The notes beneath the pieces are model-generated. The model searched no databases and had not been told where the DNA came from. It saw only the letters and a list, made by a program, of their open reading frames with translations. A program made the translations under genes and the position numbers. From Acetobacteraceae bacterium (GTDB lineage Bacteria; Pseudomonadota; Alphaproteobacteria; Acetobacterales; Acetobacteraceae), in NCBI GenBank assembly GCA_947455205.1, contig CANGNF010000003.1, forward strand, positions 108,973 through 172,972: 64,000 nucleotides of DNA. Direction: 5' to 3'. Below, one piece after another: positions 27,901 to 42,900 of the stretch; the first letter of the stretch is position 1; each line of letters opens with the position of its first letter.

Positions 27901-30900
27901 GCACCCAGAAGGTGTCGTCGCCTTCCAGGCCATCAACCTCGACCGCTTCCTCGACGCCGTCGAGCCTGACGTTCAGCCCGGCGCCGAAGACGCCGCCCTG
28001 TGTGATGACGAAGTTGTCGTTCTTCTCGGTGCCCAGCACGGCCACGGTATCGAAACCGCCGCCACCGTTGATGCTGAGCGGTGCATTGATGTTGTACTCG
28101 ATCCGGTCGTCGCCGGTGCCGGCATTCAGGTCGATCGCGTCGCCGGTGACGAAGGCGCGGATGATGAAGGTGTCGTTGCCGTCCTCGCCCTCCATCCGCA
28201 GCGCTGCCTTGTTGCTGAGGACGGTGAAGCGGTCTTCGCCATTGCCGCCATACAGCACCAGCGGCGCGCTGTTGCCGAGCGACAGGAAGCCGACGGTGAC
28301 CGTGGTGCCCTCGATCTCGTCGCCGAGTGCGACGCCCGAGGCGTAGCGGCCGGTGACGGCGTTGAAGTCGGCGGGCAGGCTGGGGTTGGCGCCATAGACC
28401 TGGCCGACCTGGAAGCTGTCATTCCCCTCGCCGCCGTCCAGCACCATGAAGGCGCCGGTGTCGTCGGCGATGAAGGCGTCGTTGCCGCCCCAGGTGTTGA
28501 CCCGCAGGCCGCCATTGATCGCGGCGCCGTAGGTGATGCGCTCGGCGCCCGGGGTGTAGGTGCCGGCCGCGGTGTCGCCATGCAGTCGGGCGACGAAGTT
28601 GGCGCGCACGAGCATGATGTCGTCGGTCGCGGCATCGCCGGGGGCATAGCCGCGCCCCTCGATGAACAGGCTGTCGGCGCCGTCCAGCAGGCCGCCGCTG
28701 TTGTCCACCGTGATGGTGTAGTCGCTGGCGGTGATGCCGTCGCGGTCGCGGTCGGAGAGCAGCACGCGCGTGGTGTCCGAGCCGCCCTGGCCGTCGATAA
28801 GGAAGGTACCGACGCGCGACGACAGGTAGCGCACCAGCGTGGAGTCGTCGCCACTGCCGCCGAGGATGCCGACGTCGCCGGTCAGGCTGGTGGTGTCGAT
28901 GGTGATGCTGTCGTCATCGGCGCCGCCGCTGACGATGATGTTGGCGGCGGTGAGGCTGCCGCGCAGCAGGATGATGTCGTCGCCATCCTGGCTGTTGATG
29001 GCGATGGTGCCATGCGCGAGCAGCATCGCGGTGCCCGTGCTGCCGATGCTGTCGGCGCCGGCCTGGCCATTGATGGTCAGGTCGCCGGCGGTGGCGGTCA
29101 GGCTGCCGGCGATGCCGGCGGTGCCGCCGGCAGCATCCGTGGCATCGATGTCCAGGTTGATGACGATGTCGGTCGCGGCGATGACCGCGCCGGTCGCCTC
29201 CACCACGAAGTCATCGGCGGTGTTGAAGGTCACGCTGCCGGTGGTGGCCTGCACCGTGACACCCGCCTTGATGGTGATAACGTCATAGCCGCCGGCCGGA
29301 TGACCCGGCGTCTCGAAGGCATTGAAGGTCAGTTTGCCCGCGGCGGCGGAGGAAGCCGCGATAGTCAAGGGGCTGTGCGTGGCAACGACGGCGTCGCCGC
29401 CCGAGCTAAGACCATATGCACCACCGAGGCCGAGGGTCAGCGCGCCGGCGTTCTCGATATAGGTGGAGGCGCCGACAGAGGTGCCCTCCAGCGCGCCGGT
29501 ACGGCTGCGCAGGAACTTGGCGCTGGTGCCGATATTGTTGGCGGCAAACAGCTTGGTCCGGCCGGAAGTGACGTTGAAGCCGTTGGGATCGGCGTTGCCG
29601 TTCAGGATCGCGCCGGCCGAGAAGATGAAGGCCTCCGACGCCGCATCATCCACGCCGACGTTGTTGAGCGATAGCGCGCCGGCAACCTCCGACAGGTAGA
29701 CGCTGAGGAAGCTCTGCACCGTCAGCGTGCCGGCGCCATGCGCCGCGCTGTCGATGAAGAAATCCATGCCGGACTGGCCAACGCCGCCGAGGTCGCTTTG
29801 CAGCGTGATACTGTTGGCGATGACATTGGCGGAAACCGGGGAACGCCCCGGGTTGGCGTCGCGGATGGAGGCCAGCGCCTGCAGTTCGGCATTGCCGCCG
29901 GCCGAGACCAGGCCGACGCGGAAGATGCCGTCGGTATCGCGCAGCCGGATGTTGCCGGTCGCCGTCGCATCCAACTGGCCATCGCTGCCGGCCAGCGCGA
30001 ATTCCAGGATGTTGCCGGCGGTGCCGATGGTGCCGCCGGTGGCGCTGAGGATGATGTTGCCGGCGAGGATCTTCGCCTCGGTATGCGCCAGGCCGTCGTA
30101 GATCGAGCCGGCATCCGTGGTCAGCCGAACCTCGCCGCGCTGGCTGTACACGCTCTCCAGGATCAGGTCGCCGCTCGGCCGGGTCAGCCAGACGCCCTGC
30201 TGCGCGCGGGCGGTGATGGTGGCATTCGGCTTGAGCGCCAGCAGCAGCGGGTGGCTGGCGTCGGCGCCGATGCTGCCGGGGCCGGCCTCCACCACCAGGT
30301 TGCCGGTGTTGAAGGCGCTGGCGCCGCTGGCCATGGTGACGTTGCCGAGCGCCTTGAGCGAGGCCGCGCCGCCGCTGGTGAAATCATGCACCGCCATGGC
30401 GCCGCGCGTGCTGATGGCGGCCGTGGTGCCTGCCGTCAGGCGCAGCGCGCCGCCGACCGTGGCCGTCATCTCGTTGCGGCCGACCACGACGATGGCGGCC
30501 GGGTGCGCCCCCGCCGCCGTCGGCTCGAGTACGACGGCGCCAAGGGTGACGTCGCGCCCGACTTCCCCGGTGAAGCTGCTGGCGCCGCCCGCCGGGATGG
30601 TGACGGTGATGACGTTGCCGCTGACTGCCGCGATGGTGACGTAGCGCGCGCTGTCGGTCGCATTCGCGGTATTGCCGGCAACCAGCAGGGATTGCCCCGC
30701 CGCGAAACCCGCGGTGGCGAAGTTGACGCCACCGGCGGCGGTGATGCTGGTGCCGCTGAAGGCCACGCTGCCCTGGAACGGCGTCGCGCTCAGGTAGTGC
30801 ACGTCAGTCCGCTCGGCCGCGGACAGCGCGACCCGCTCGGCGGTGGTGAAGGTGGAGGGCAGCGCGATGACGATAACGGTGCCGCTGCTGCCGATGGCGC

Positions 30901-33900
30901 TGCCTGCGCTGAGCGTCACATCGCCCTGGGCGATGACCGCCGGGGCCTTCACCTGCGTCTGCGTCGTCGTCACCGGCTTCAGCAGGCCGGCGCTCAGCAG
31001 GTTGCGGAGTTCGTCCGTGGTCCAGACCTTGATCTTGTCGGTGACCGCCTGCGCCTCGGCCGTGGTCAGGGTGTAGCTGTAGCTGCTGCTGAAGGTGGTG
31101 CTGCCGTAGACCGCGTTCAGCTGGGTGTATTCGGCCTGGCGCTTCAGATTCAGCGCGGTCAGCTGCGCCGTGACCTGGCTGGGCGACATGCCCTGCGCGG
31201 TGAAGGTCGCGGTCCAGGCGGCGGTCTCCGCCGCCGTCAGCACCAGCGCGCTGGCGTCGAACACGCCGCCGGTCGCCTCGCGGTAGCGCCAATAGGTGAA
31301 GTATTCCGCCGTCTTGGCCGCGGCCACCGCGTCCTTGGCGTCCTGGATCTTCTGCGAGGCGCCAGTTGCGCTGGTCAGCCCCAGGCTGGTCCAGACGCCG
31401 TTGACCAGTTCCTGCTCGGCCCGTTCGTCGCGGCGGATATCGTCGTTGACGTTGCGCAGGCTGCCATTCGGCACGCTGAGCGACACCGTGCCCGCGGGTG
31501 CGCTGGCCAGGTACAGGTTGAGGTCGCCGACATCCTGGCGGGCGAAGATATCCAGCCCGGCGTTGAGGACCACCCGGTCGCGCACGGTTTGCCCGGCGTT
31601 CAGCAGCATCGGCGTGCCACTGGCACCGATGGAACCGCCGGTCGCGGTCAGCGAGATGCGCCCACCGCTGACGAGGCCACCCGCGGCCATGGTCAGGTTG
31701 CCAGTGGCGGCAATGGTGACATCGCCCACGGTCGCAACCACACGCCCCAGGTTCAGTGACCCGGCCGTTGCGGCCAGGTTGATGCCGCCGGTGTCCGACC
31801 TGGCTGCCAGGCTGCCGCCGCTGCCGTTCAGCAGCACCTTGATGGCAGCCGTGCCGGTGCCGATGTTGCCCTTGGCGACGAGGTTGATGCTGACGCCGCT
31901 GATGCTCGGGTTGTCGCCGACCAGCGAGATGGCGCCGCCCGAGGTGATGCTGGTGGTGCCCGAGGTGTTGGCGATGCCACCGTTCAGGATGACGTCGGTT
32001 TGCGCCGAGGTGATGCTCACCTGGCTGGCGGCGTGGCCGATGAAGGAAACGCCGATGTTGCGCGTGGCCTGCAGCGTCGTCGTCGTGACGTTCTGCTGCT
32101 TGGTCTCCTGCATGTAGGTCTTGGTGTAGGTGCTCGAGCCGTACCAGGTGTGGTCCTCGGTCTGGCGGATAACGATGGGATCCGAGACCGACAGGTTGAT
32201 CTCGACCTTGGAGAAGGTCGGCGCCGCCGTTTCCGTCTTGGTCTTGTAGAAATAGTCGCCCTGGTCGCCGAGGTGCGGAATGCCGACCGGCTCGCCGGCG
32301 CTCCAGTCGTGATGGCCAGAGCCGAGGTCGATGAGCCCCAGCCAGGAGCTGCTGGACTGCGTATCGTACTGCTTCAGGGTCTGGTCGGCGACGGTGGAGA
32401 AGCCGTAGCGCCAACCACCATCCGGGGCATAGCCGCCGGTGCCGTCATAGTTGGAGACGACCGGGCCGTGGCCGTCATCCACCGTGACGTGCGTGCCGGT
32501 TGCGTCCTGCTTGTAGACGGTAGCCACGGTGCGGTTGGAAACGTAGTCGCCGACGGCAATGCCGAAATTCGCGTTGACCGTCAGCACGCCGCTGCCGTCG
32601 CTGATCAGTTGCGCGTTGCCGCGCAGCGCGCCCTGCGCCGAGTAGACGCGGACCGGCACGGAGGCGGCGACGCCGCTGGCCCAGCCCGTGGCGTTCAGCC
32701 GCAGGCCCTCGGCGACAACGGCGGTCGCGGTAACCTCGGACCAGCCCTTGGCCTTGTCGACGATGGTCAGGGTGCCGACGCCGCGCAGGCTGGCGTCCAC
32801 CTTGTTCACCTGCAACGCGTAGGCGGTATTGTTGACGACCGTGACATTGGCCTGGTCGCCCAGCAGCTTGATGTTGCCCTGGCTGGTGTTGAAGATGCGG
32901 CCTTCCAGGTAGATGTCGCCACCGCTGGTATCCACGCCGCCGACGATGATCTTCCTGGTTGCCGTGTCGTAGAAGACGCTGAACTCCGGCAGCCCGCTGG
33001 GCTGCGCCAGCGGCGCGGCAACCTCGTTGACGTTGCCCAGGTTGATCAGCCCGATCCGGCCAGGCGGCAGCGCCGCGATCGCCGCCGTCGCCTTGGCGCC
33101 CAGCGTCAGGGTCAGGTCGTCGTTGCCACTCTGGATCAGCCCGTTGACGTTGAGGCTTTCCGCGGTGATGCGGATGGACTTGGCGTACAGCGCCGGCACC
33201 GGCTGGGCGGTGTTGATGCTGGTGGTGATCAGGCTGGAAGGCGCCGCCACGGTGTCGTCGAAGTCGGCGGCGTAGGCCTTGAAGGTCGGGTCGTCGATGA
33301 AGGCGGTGTACGGGTCTCCACCGATGGCCTTCGAGATCATCGGCCCGATGACGACCGAGCCGTTCACCGAAATCGACTGGCTCTTGGTGCGTACGGTGCC
33401 GGTCGTGATCAGGTTGGTATCGCCCGATACGACCAGGGCCGCAGTCGGCGCGATCAGGTCGCCGGCCAACGTCGTGTTGACCTTCGGGAAGTCGGAGCCG
33501 TCGCGCCGCAGTTGCTTGTTCACCACGATGCTGATGCGCGGGCCGTCCGCGGCGCCGGGCGCGGTGATGGTTAGGCTTGCCGCGGCCAGCCCGGCGACGA
33601 CCTGGTTGGCGCTGATGACATCCGCGTTGCCGGCGGTGGCCAGGCCGTTCAGGAAGAACTCGCCCAACGTGGTGCCGATGCTGACATTGCCGAAGCTGAG
33701 CGAGGCGGGCGTATTGTTGACGATGCTGACCAGCACGTCCTTCGGCGTCTCGATCGTGCCGGAACCGCCCATGTAGCCGGTGCGGACATAGACATTGCCG
33801 GCAGCCGAATGGATCGGCGCGATGGTTACGAGCGGATTGCGCGCCGTAGTCGGCAGCAGAACCGTCTTGCCGTCGCCATCCACCTGCGAGGTAGCGAGGC

Positions 33901-36900
33901 CCTGGCCCAGCAGCGTGGTCTGGATGCGCGTCTGTTCGCCCAGGTAGTACTCGTACAGCGTCCGGTTGGTGTAGGTGGTCACCCCGGCCACTGTGGTTGG
34001 GCCGAACTTGGCCATGTTGGCCTGGGCCACGCCCAGCTGGTCGAACAACGCCGTGCTGGCGAGTTGGTCGCCGACCGTAAAGCTGATGCCGTCCCGGCTC
34101 GTCGCCACGATGGGATCGGCGTTGTCGATGCCGCCGCCCAGGACCAGGGTGCGGTTGCGGTTCAGGCCGGTCTGCAGCTTTGCCGTGCCGAGCAGCAGCA
34201 CGCTGGCCAGCGCATCGGAGTTCGACGTGCCGGCATAGCCGGCGAAGCCGGAACCGAAGATGGCGTCGGCCAACAGGTTCGCCCAGTTGACCGCCTTGGC
34301 CTGCGCCAGCATGTCGCCGAAGCCGAAGCGGTCGGTGTCCAGCCGGATATCGCGCGAAGTGATCAGCTGCGCCGCGTCGTTGACGGTGATGCTGTTGCGG
34401 CTGAACACATCGGCATTGGCATCCACCACCGAGATGGGGATCGGCGTGCCGGCGAAGACGTCGGTCGTGGCGTGGACGAAGTAGCTGTCGGCGCTGAAAT
34501 CGTTGCCGGTGCCGGCACCGACCAGGATATTGCCCTCGGCCTTGGTGGTGCTGCCGGCGCCGAAGACGATGCTGTTGGTCGGACGCAGCACCGCCTCGCT
34601 CCTCGAGAACGCCCCGGTGGCGATGAGGCCCCAGACGTCGAGACTGAGACCAAGGTCGACATGGGCGTCGCCGCGGGCGGCCACCACGATGTCGCCCTTG
34701 CTGGTCAGCGTGGTGCCGTCGCCGATGCTGACGGTGGCGTTCAGCACCAGCGGGTCGTCGCCGGTGCCCGCGGTGGCGTTGACATTGCCGACCGAGGTGG
34801 CGCCGCCGGTCTTCATCGTCAGCCGGTCGATGATGGTGGTGCTGTTGTGCGCGCTGAGCGTGATGTCGCCGGTCGTCGCCGCCAGCGAATCGAAGGCGCC
34901 GAGGATAACGGAGGTATTCACGGTCGCGCTGGTGGTGGCGTTGCCACCGGTACCGGCAATGGCACCGCCGGTGGTCCCCGCGATGTTGTCGCCGCTGCGC
35001 AGCGGCTTGGACAGCGTGGTCAGCGCCTGGATGGAGATCTCCGGCGCCGTGATGGTCACCTGAGCTCCCAATTCGGCCTTGGTGGTGGCGAGCACCACAT
35101 GATCCACGGTGGCGCCGGAGCCGGCGATGACGCCGCCGCCGCTCGCGGTCAGGCGGCCGTCGAACTTCAACGTGCTGCTGGCCAGCATCGAGAAGCCGTC
35201 AGCATCGGTCAGGGTAAAGGTATTGTGGTCCACCGTGCCGCCCGCGATCTTCGCGGTCGTGGTGGAGGTGTCAGTGGTGTGGAACTCCGCCGAGGAGCCG
35301 GCGACGATGCCGCCATTGCCGGAGGCGACCAGCCCGTTGTTGTCGGTGGTGCTGACGGCGCCCAGGCTGAAGCTGCCGGCGGTGACGGTGACGTCGTCCT
35401 GGATCTCGGCCAGCGTGGTGATGTTGCTGTTGACGTTGGCCTTGGCGACGCCGATGCCGATGACGCCGCCGGTGTTGCTGTTGGCTTCGCCGTACTGCTT
35501 CAGGTCGGCGACCGCGGCGATCTGCACCTCGCCCCGCGCCAGCCCGCCGAGCGCGCCGCCGACCGTGCCGGTGGTGCTGATGCCGCTGCCGGAGGCGATG
35601 CGCGTGGTGACGCTGGTGGTGTTGTCGATGAAGACGGCGCTGCCATCGGAGCCGATCAAGCCGCCGCTGCCGCCCTGGGCAAAGGCATGCGCGTTCTCGT
35701 CACTGCCGAGGTGCAGCGCATTCGCCGCCAGCCGGAGCGCGCCGGCGGTGACGGAGACATGGCCGCGGTCGAGCCCGGAGAGCGAGTCCAGGGCCGCGGT
35801 GACGGCGGTGGAGATGGTGATCTGGCTGAGCGACACGCCGATGGCCAAGGCGCCGACGGAAACGCCGAGCATGTTGGTGGTGACCTTGGGCGTGAAGGTC
35901 GCCTGCACGTCCAGCAGCCCGGCGGTGCGCAGCGTGACATGGCCACCGAGATAGGCGCTGACCGTGCCACCGATGGTGACGTTGTCGCGGTTGCCGGCGC
36001 CGGCACCGATGCCGGCCGCCACCTGCTTCACGGTGGCGCTGACGGTGGCGCTGTCGGTGGCCAGTACCTCGACCGACCCAACCAGGCCGATGACGCCGCT
36101 GGCGTTCACCTGGGCGTGGGTGCCGATATAGGCCTCGGTGGTGCCGGTGATGCTGATGTCGCCAGCGGCGACGCCGGCCGCCAGCCCGCCCACGGCCACG
36201 CCGATGGCTTCCAGTGTGACGCCGCGGGTGGCGGTGGCCTTGATGGACAGGCTGCCGGCCTTGAGGACGCTGACGCCCTCGCTGTCGGTCGTGGCATCGG
36301 CGAAGTAGGCGGTGCTGATCGAGCTGTCGCTGATGCTGACCACCTGGGCGCCGAGGCCCACGGTGCCGGCGCTGCCGCCATAGGCCTTGCCGGTCAGGGT
36401 TGTCGTCAGGTCCGCCCGGACCTGGATCGCCTGCGGTGCGCTGAGCACGCTGGCGGCGTCGACATGCGCGCTGACCTTGCCGGCCAGGTTGATGACCGCC
36501 ACCGCGCCGCCTACGGCGGCGATGCCGCCCACCGTGCCGTTGCCGGCCACGGGTGTCAGCACATTGATCTCGGTGGCCAACACTCGCAGGTTGCCGAGGG
36601 TGGCAGCCGGCGCGGCGGTGCGGAAGCCGGCGGTCACGCTGGCGCCCTGCCCGATCCGGGCCTCGGTGCCGCCGGTCCGGCCGCCGCCGCCGACGACATA
36701 GGTGATCAGGTTGCCGCCGATGGCGGTCTGCGCGCGGCTGCCGGCATTGGTGCCGGTCGGCACGCCGCGGTCGGGATGGTAGCCGCTGCTGGTAGCCGGC
36801 GTGCCGTCCGTGGTGTTGAGGCCGAGCGCACTCGGGTCGTTGTCGAACAGGTCGTCCACCGCGGCCTGCGATGGCGTCGCCTGGTCCGCGCCGGTGCTGC

Positions 36901-39900
36901 CCGGGCCGGCGCCGATGCTGAGCACGGAGACGCCACCGCTGATGCCGCCGACCAGGCCGCCGCTGCCGGAGATGATGCGCGACCAGACCTGCCGGTCCTC
37001 GGTGGCGTGCACATCCACGTCTCGGCCTGCCCTGACGATGGCGTGGTCGCCGATCTCGGCCAGCAGGTTCTGCCGCAGGGTGATGACCTCCACCGCCGCC
37101 CCCGCGCTGATCTGCGAGGACAGCGAGATCTGCCCGGTGGTGTTGCTGGCGGCCTGGTTGACCCGGCTGTTGCCGAAGGCGTGGACGATGACGTCGCGCC
37201 CGGCGGCCGCGGTGCCGTAGATGGAGGCCGTGGTGCTGGAGGTGGTGTCGATGACGCTGACCGAACCGGCCACGGCGTTGGCGCCGACCGAAGCCGTCCA
37301 GTCCTCAACGCCCACGGTCTCATCGGCCTTGGCGACGACGCTAATGTCGCCGGTGCCGGCGGTGACCGTGCCGGCGGAAATGGTCGCGGTGGTGACGCGG
37401 TTCAGGTTGATGACGGAAACCGCGACGCCGCCCGCATTGCCGCCAATGGCGACGCCGACGACCCGGTTCAGCAGGGTGATGGCGGAATCGGCCTCGACGC
37501 TGACATTGTCGCCCGCGGTGACGCTGCCCTGCATTTCGGCGATGGTGTGAGACGTGCTGTAGATGCCCGCGCCAACGCCGCTGATGCCGGCCGAGAAGCC
37601 TGTGGAAGCGCCGATCAGGTTGGAGGTGACGGACTCCCGCGCGATGGCGGTGACCTCTACGTCGCCGCTCGCCCATACCGGATGCGCGGTGGTGCCGACC
37701 GCGCTGTTCGTCATGGACGCCGTCGTCGTGTGCGCCAGCTTCAACGAGGTGATGCCGACGCCGACACCTTCGGTTCCCGCCAGCGCCGCGGTGATGGCGA
37801 CGGGGGTCTCGGTGTGGGTATGGCGGGCCCGGACCACGATGTCCCGACCCCGGGCGGCATCGGTGTTGATGCTGGCGGCGTCGATCTGCGCCGTCGTGTC
37901 GCCGGTGCTGACATCCACCAGGATGTTCGCCGCATAGGCGGCGCTGCCAGCGGCGACCGCGCCGAAGATGATGTCGAGGCTTTCCTCGCTGTTGGCGATG
38001 ACGGCAAGGCCGCGCACCTTGGCGCCGCTGACGGCGGTGGCGCCGGCATCCAGGTTCCAGTCGCCGGCGGCAAGGCCGCCTGCCTCGGTGCCCAGGGCCT
38101 TCACGGTGGCCCCGTCCTTCACCGCCGCGGTGGTGTGGGTGGACATCAGGCTGACGGCGGTCGAACCGCCCACGCCGACCGCGCTGCCCGCGAAGGTGCC
38201 GCCATAGAGGTTGATGGCGGTGGTCGAACTGGCGTTGACCCTGACATGGTCGTCGGTGGTCGCGGTGGTGCCGGCGCCGGTGATCAGCGCCTCCACCGTA
38301 TTGCCGATGCTGCCGACCGCCGCCGACCCCGCCGCGGCGCCGCTGGCGCTGCCGGCAACGCCGACCGCCACCGTGCCGATGGTGCCCGAGGCCACCGCGT
38401 CGAGCGTGATGCTGCCGCTTCTGCCGGTGGTCACGGTGAGGTCCGCGCCCCCCTTGGCGGCAGCGCGAACGGTCTCCTGGATTTCACTGTAGGCAACGGC
38501 AATGCCGCCGGCGGCGGTGTTGGAGGCCGACAGCGTCAAGGCCAGGCTGTTCAGCTTGGTGCTGTCCTCGGCGCGCAGCGCGATGGTGCCGGTGGAGGTG
38601 ATGACCGCGTTGTTGCGCGCTTCCGCCAGCACCTGGCGGCGGCTCCAGTTCAACGACAGCGCGGCATTGCCGGCGAATGTGCCGGCGGCGCCACCGGAGA
38701 TGCCGGCGGACCAGATGGTGCCGGTGGCCTGCGCCACGATGTTGACGATGCGCCCCAGCACCGTGGCGTTGTCGACATAAGCCTGCGTGGTGTTGACGGA
38801 GCCATCGCCCGGCGCGTCCGGGTTGCCGCCGAACCAGTTGTACGCAATGGCCGCGCCAAGCCCGAAGCCCGAGGCGATGGAGACCCCGCCGGCCAGCGAC
38901 CGCACCGTGGCGGCATCCACCGCGGCCAGCGTCACGTCGCCGGCCTTGGCCTCGACCTTGGCGCCGTCGCTGACATGCGCGTCGAGCGTCGAGCGCGCCC
39001 AGTTCAGCGACAGCGACGCCGCGGCGGCACCGCCATTGGAGTCGGCGCCGGCGACCGCGAAGGACCAGATCTGGCTGTCGATGCTGGCAGGGTCGCTGCT
39101 GCTGCCGGTGGTGGTCGTGCCGCTGCCGATCTTGATGTAGCCAAGCCCCGCACCCGGCGCGACGTTCTTCAGCAACTGGGCGGAAATCTTCACGTCGCCC
39201 GTGGTGGCGGTGACGGTCGTGCCAACTCCCTCCACCGCGGCAACCAGGTCCGAGCGCATGTCGTTGGTCGCGGAGGCGAGGCCGCCGGCCGTGCTGCCGC
39301 TGGCGAAGCCGCCGGAGACGATCACCATGCTGGGGTCGTCCGAGGCGGCGATGATGACGCCGGTGCCGCCGGTGACGGTGGCGCCGTTGGAGACCTTGGC
39401 GGTCAGCTGGTAGCGGACGAAGTTGATCGCGATGGAGCCGCCGATGGCCAGGTTGCCGGCGAAGGAACCGCCCACGGTCACATCCACCAGGCGGCTGCGT
39501 GCCTCGGCGGCGATCTCGACATTGCCACCCGCGGTGACGGTCGACTTGTCGACGAAGGCGCCGAGCCCGCTTTCGGTGCTTGCGTCGCGGTTGGCGGCGA
39601 TGCCGCGCGATGGGTCGCCCGGGTCGCCGCCGATGTAGTTGTAGGAGATGGCGGCGCCGATAGCGCCCTTGCCGCCGAACGCAGCGCCGATGGACACCGC
39701 GGTGATGACCGCTTCGTCCCGCGCCAGGATGGTCACGTCGCCAAGCGTGGCGGTGACCGTGCTGTTGTTCCGTACCGAGGCAGAGACGCTGTTCTTCAGC
39801 CAGTTCAACGACAGCGCGGCGCCCAGCGCGCCGTTGCCGGAACCGGCACCGGCGACGGTGATGGTGACGATCTGGCCGGAGGTGTCGGCCGTATCCGGCA

Positions 39901-42900
39901 GCGTGTCGAAGATGCCGCCACCCACCAGGCCGGCCAGGTCGACCGCGCCCGGCTTGAACATGCCGGCCTTGATCGTGACGTCGCCGACGTTGGACGTGAT
40001 GCTGGCATTGTCCACCCAGGCATGGATGGTGTTTTCGACCTGTACCGTCGCCACCGAGACGCCGGCCGAGATGCCGTCGCCCGCGGCAAAGGCGCCGGCG
40101 ATGACCACGGCAGAGGTATCGTCGCCGGCGATGAGCTGAACGTCGCCATGCGCGGTGATGCTGGCGTGGTTGGTGACGGTCGCCTCGACCGTGTTCTCGA
40201 CCTCGTTGACCGAGATGGAACCGCCCAGCGAGAAGGTATCGCCGCCCGCACCGCCAAGGCCGACGCTGACCAGAACCACCTTGGAGAAGGCGGTGACATC
40301 AACCGCGCCCGCAGTACTGGTCAGCGTGCTGTTGTCGACATGGGCGGCAACGGTGTTCTTGATGAGCTCGGCCGCGATACCGGCGCCGATGCCTATCTTG
40401 CCCAGGGCCAGCCCGCCGCCGATGCCCACGGCAACGGTATCGTCCTCGGCCGCGACCTCGATCGCGCCCACGGCATCGATGATGCCGGCGCGCACCGGCA
40501 GCAGGCCGGCAGCCGCCGCGCCGATGACCTCGGCGGTGGTGTTGTTGCCGGTCTCGTTGACCCCGAATGCACCGGCGAGACCGACCTTCTCGCCACCCGC
40601 ACCACCCACCGCGATTGCGATCAGCGTCGAGTCATTGGTGGCGCGCAGGCCGACCCGGCTGGCCTTGCGGAAGGTGCTGCCTTCGCTGGCGGCGCGTACC
40701 GTGTTGGTGATGAAGTTCAGCGCCAGGGCCAGCCCGAAGCCAACCTGCCGGCCCACGCCAACCGCGCCGGCGAAGCTGCCGATGGTGCTGTCGTCCGTGG
40801 CCGTCAGCGTCACCGCGGAACCGTTGGTCGCGGTGCTCTCCAGCGTGCTGCGGACCACCAGGGCGTAGGTGTCGAAATTCACGAGGTTAATCGAAAGGGT
40901 GCCGGCGATGCCATAGCCGACACTGGTGCCGCCGCCGGTGGCCACGCCAGCCGCAGCGGTGACGGAGACGATCAGCGCCGAACTATGCGCGTCGAGCGCC
41001 ACCGCGCCACCATGATGCAGGATGCTGACACTCGTAATGCTGGCCTCGGTATCGCCATCGACCTGGCTGAAGGCGATGGCCGCGCCGAAGCCGACCTTGC
41101 CGCCGAAGCCGGCGGCGCCAGCCACGAGAATGCTGGTGGCGTCGTTGTGCGCCGTCAGCGTCACGTCACCGGCAATCTCCACCGTCAGCGCGTTGCGCAG
41201 ACTGGCGGTGGCGTCCTGGTTGTTCTGCAGCACCACCACCGACCCGGCGATGGCGAAGCCGCTCTGCCCGGTAGCTCCGGCCATGCCCGCGGACAGCGCC
41301 ACCAGCACGCTGGACCGGTCAGCGGTCAGCGCCAGCGCACCCAGCGTCAACGTATCGAAGCCGTCGGCGATCGCTTCGACCTTGCCTGTCAGCACATCCA
41401 CGGCGGCGGCGCCGGCGATGCCGACGGCCTTGGAGCCGGGCAGCACCTCCACCATGGCGACCGAGCCCGCGAGCGCGACCAGGACCGTACTGTCCTTGCC
41501 CACGACGTTGGCCGAGACCGCGGTGAACAGGCTGGTGGTGTTGCCATGGATGAGCGCCTGCGCATCCTGCTCCGCCAGGTTCACCGAGACCGAACCGGCG
41601 AAGCCAAAACCGGTCTTGCCGGTCTCGACCGGGCTGTCCACGGCGGCGCTGGCGGTCTGGAACTTCTTCTGCAACTCGGCGATGACCGCGTCGTAGTTGG
41701 CATTGGCGCCCGGTTTGGCGGATGTCGGCTTGGTCGCCCCGCCGCTTGCGCCATCCGGCACGCCGGACGGCGCGCCCGGCTTCTTCTCCTCCACCACCAC
41801 GGCCGCGATGGCCGCATTGGCGACGAAACCGCTGTTCTCCGCCAGCATGCCCAGCGCACCACCGACGCTGACATCGATCTTGCCAGGTGCGGCCGCATCC
41901 GGCAGGCCGCCGATGACCGCGTAGGTCTTCCGGGTCAGGTCGTTCACCACCACCGTGGCGCCGATGCCGGTCTCCTCGGATCCGCTGCCGGCGCCACCGA
42001 GGGTGATGAGGTAGGTCTCATCAGTCGCCTTCACCCAAAGCGAAGCGCCATGCGCCTCGCTGTCCGCGACGACCGCGCCGCCGACACGGATCACGGCGCC
42101 ATCGCCGATGTGCGCGATCGTCTTGTCGTTCAGCACGGTCACCAGCACGGTGCCGTTGAAACCGGTGTTGCCGGCCTCGCCGCCGCTGACGCCCAGTGCC
42201 ACGCCGACATTGAAGTTGTCGGCGGTGACAGCCAGGCTGTCGCCGAAGACGGTGGCGCCGCTGGCGATCTCGGCGGTGACGTTGTGGGTGCCGAGATACA
42301 TGCCGAGCGCGATACCGGCCGCGCTGCCACCCTCGGCCGGGGCGCCATTCAGCCCGGGGCTGATCAGGATGCTGGAGTTGGCACCGGAGGGCTTGGCGAA
42401 CTTCGCCGCGCTGACGGCAATGCCGAACGGCACGAACTGTCCGGCGATATGGACGGCGTCATCCGTGCTGTTGGCGGTAACCGCCACAGCCTGATGCCCG
42501 GCGGCACGATAGGCCGCATCCTGGTTCACCCTGGCGCCGCCATCGATCCGCGCCGTGGCGTCGTGGTTCAGATCAAGGAAGGTGATGGAGGCGGCAAAGG
42601 TCTTCTTCTCGCCTTCCGCCCGCGATTGCGCCCAGGTGTTGAACAGGCTCTGCGTGCCGCCATTGTTGTTCAGATACCCGGTGAACTGGGTGAAGAACGC
42701 CTTGGCGGCCACGCTGTCGGGGTTGCCCAGATTCTCCCAGCGGGTCGCGTCGGTGTAGTCCTCGTTGCTCAGGTCGATCGGCTCGCTGCCAACCGCAGGC
42801 ATCAGGCGATAGATCGAACCGGCGTCGCCCTTCTTGGAGTCGTAGTTCTTGTCGATGCCGACGCGGTCACCCGCGTTGACGAGTTGCAACCCGCTGTTGG

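Noticed and set aside
24884..29674. 1,596-codon antisense open frame opposite the giant gene
   Set aside because: Same codon-bias shadow; low-complexity translation without recognisable motifs.
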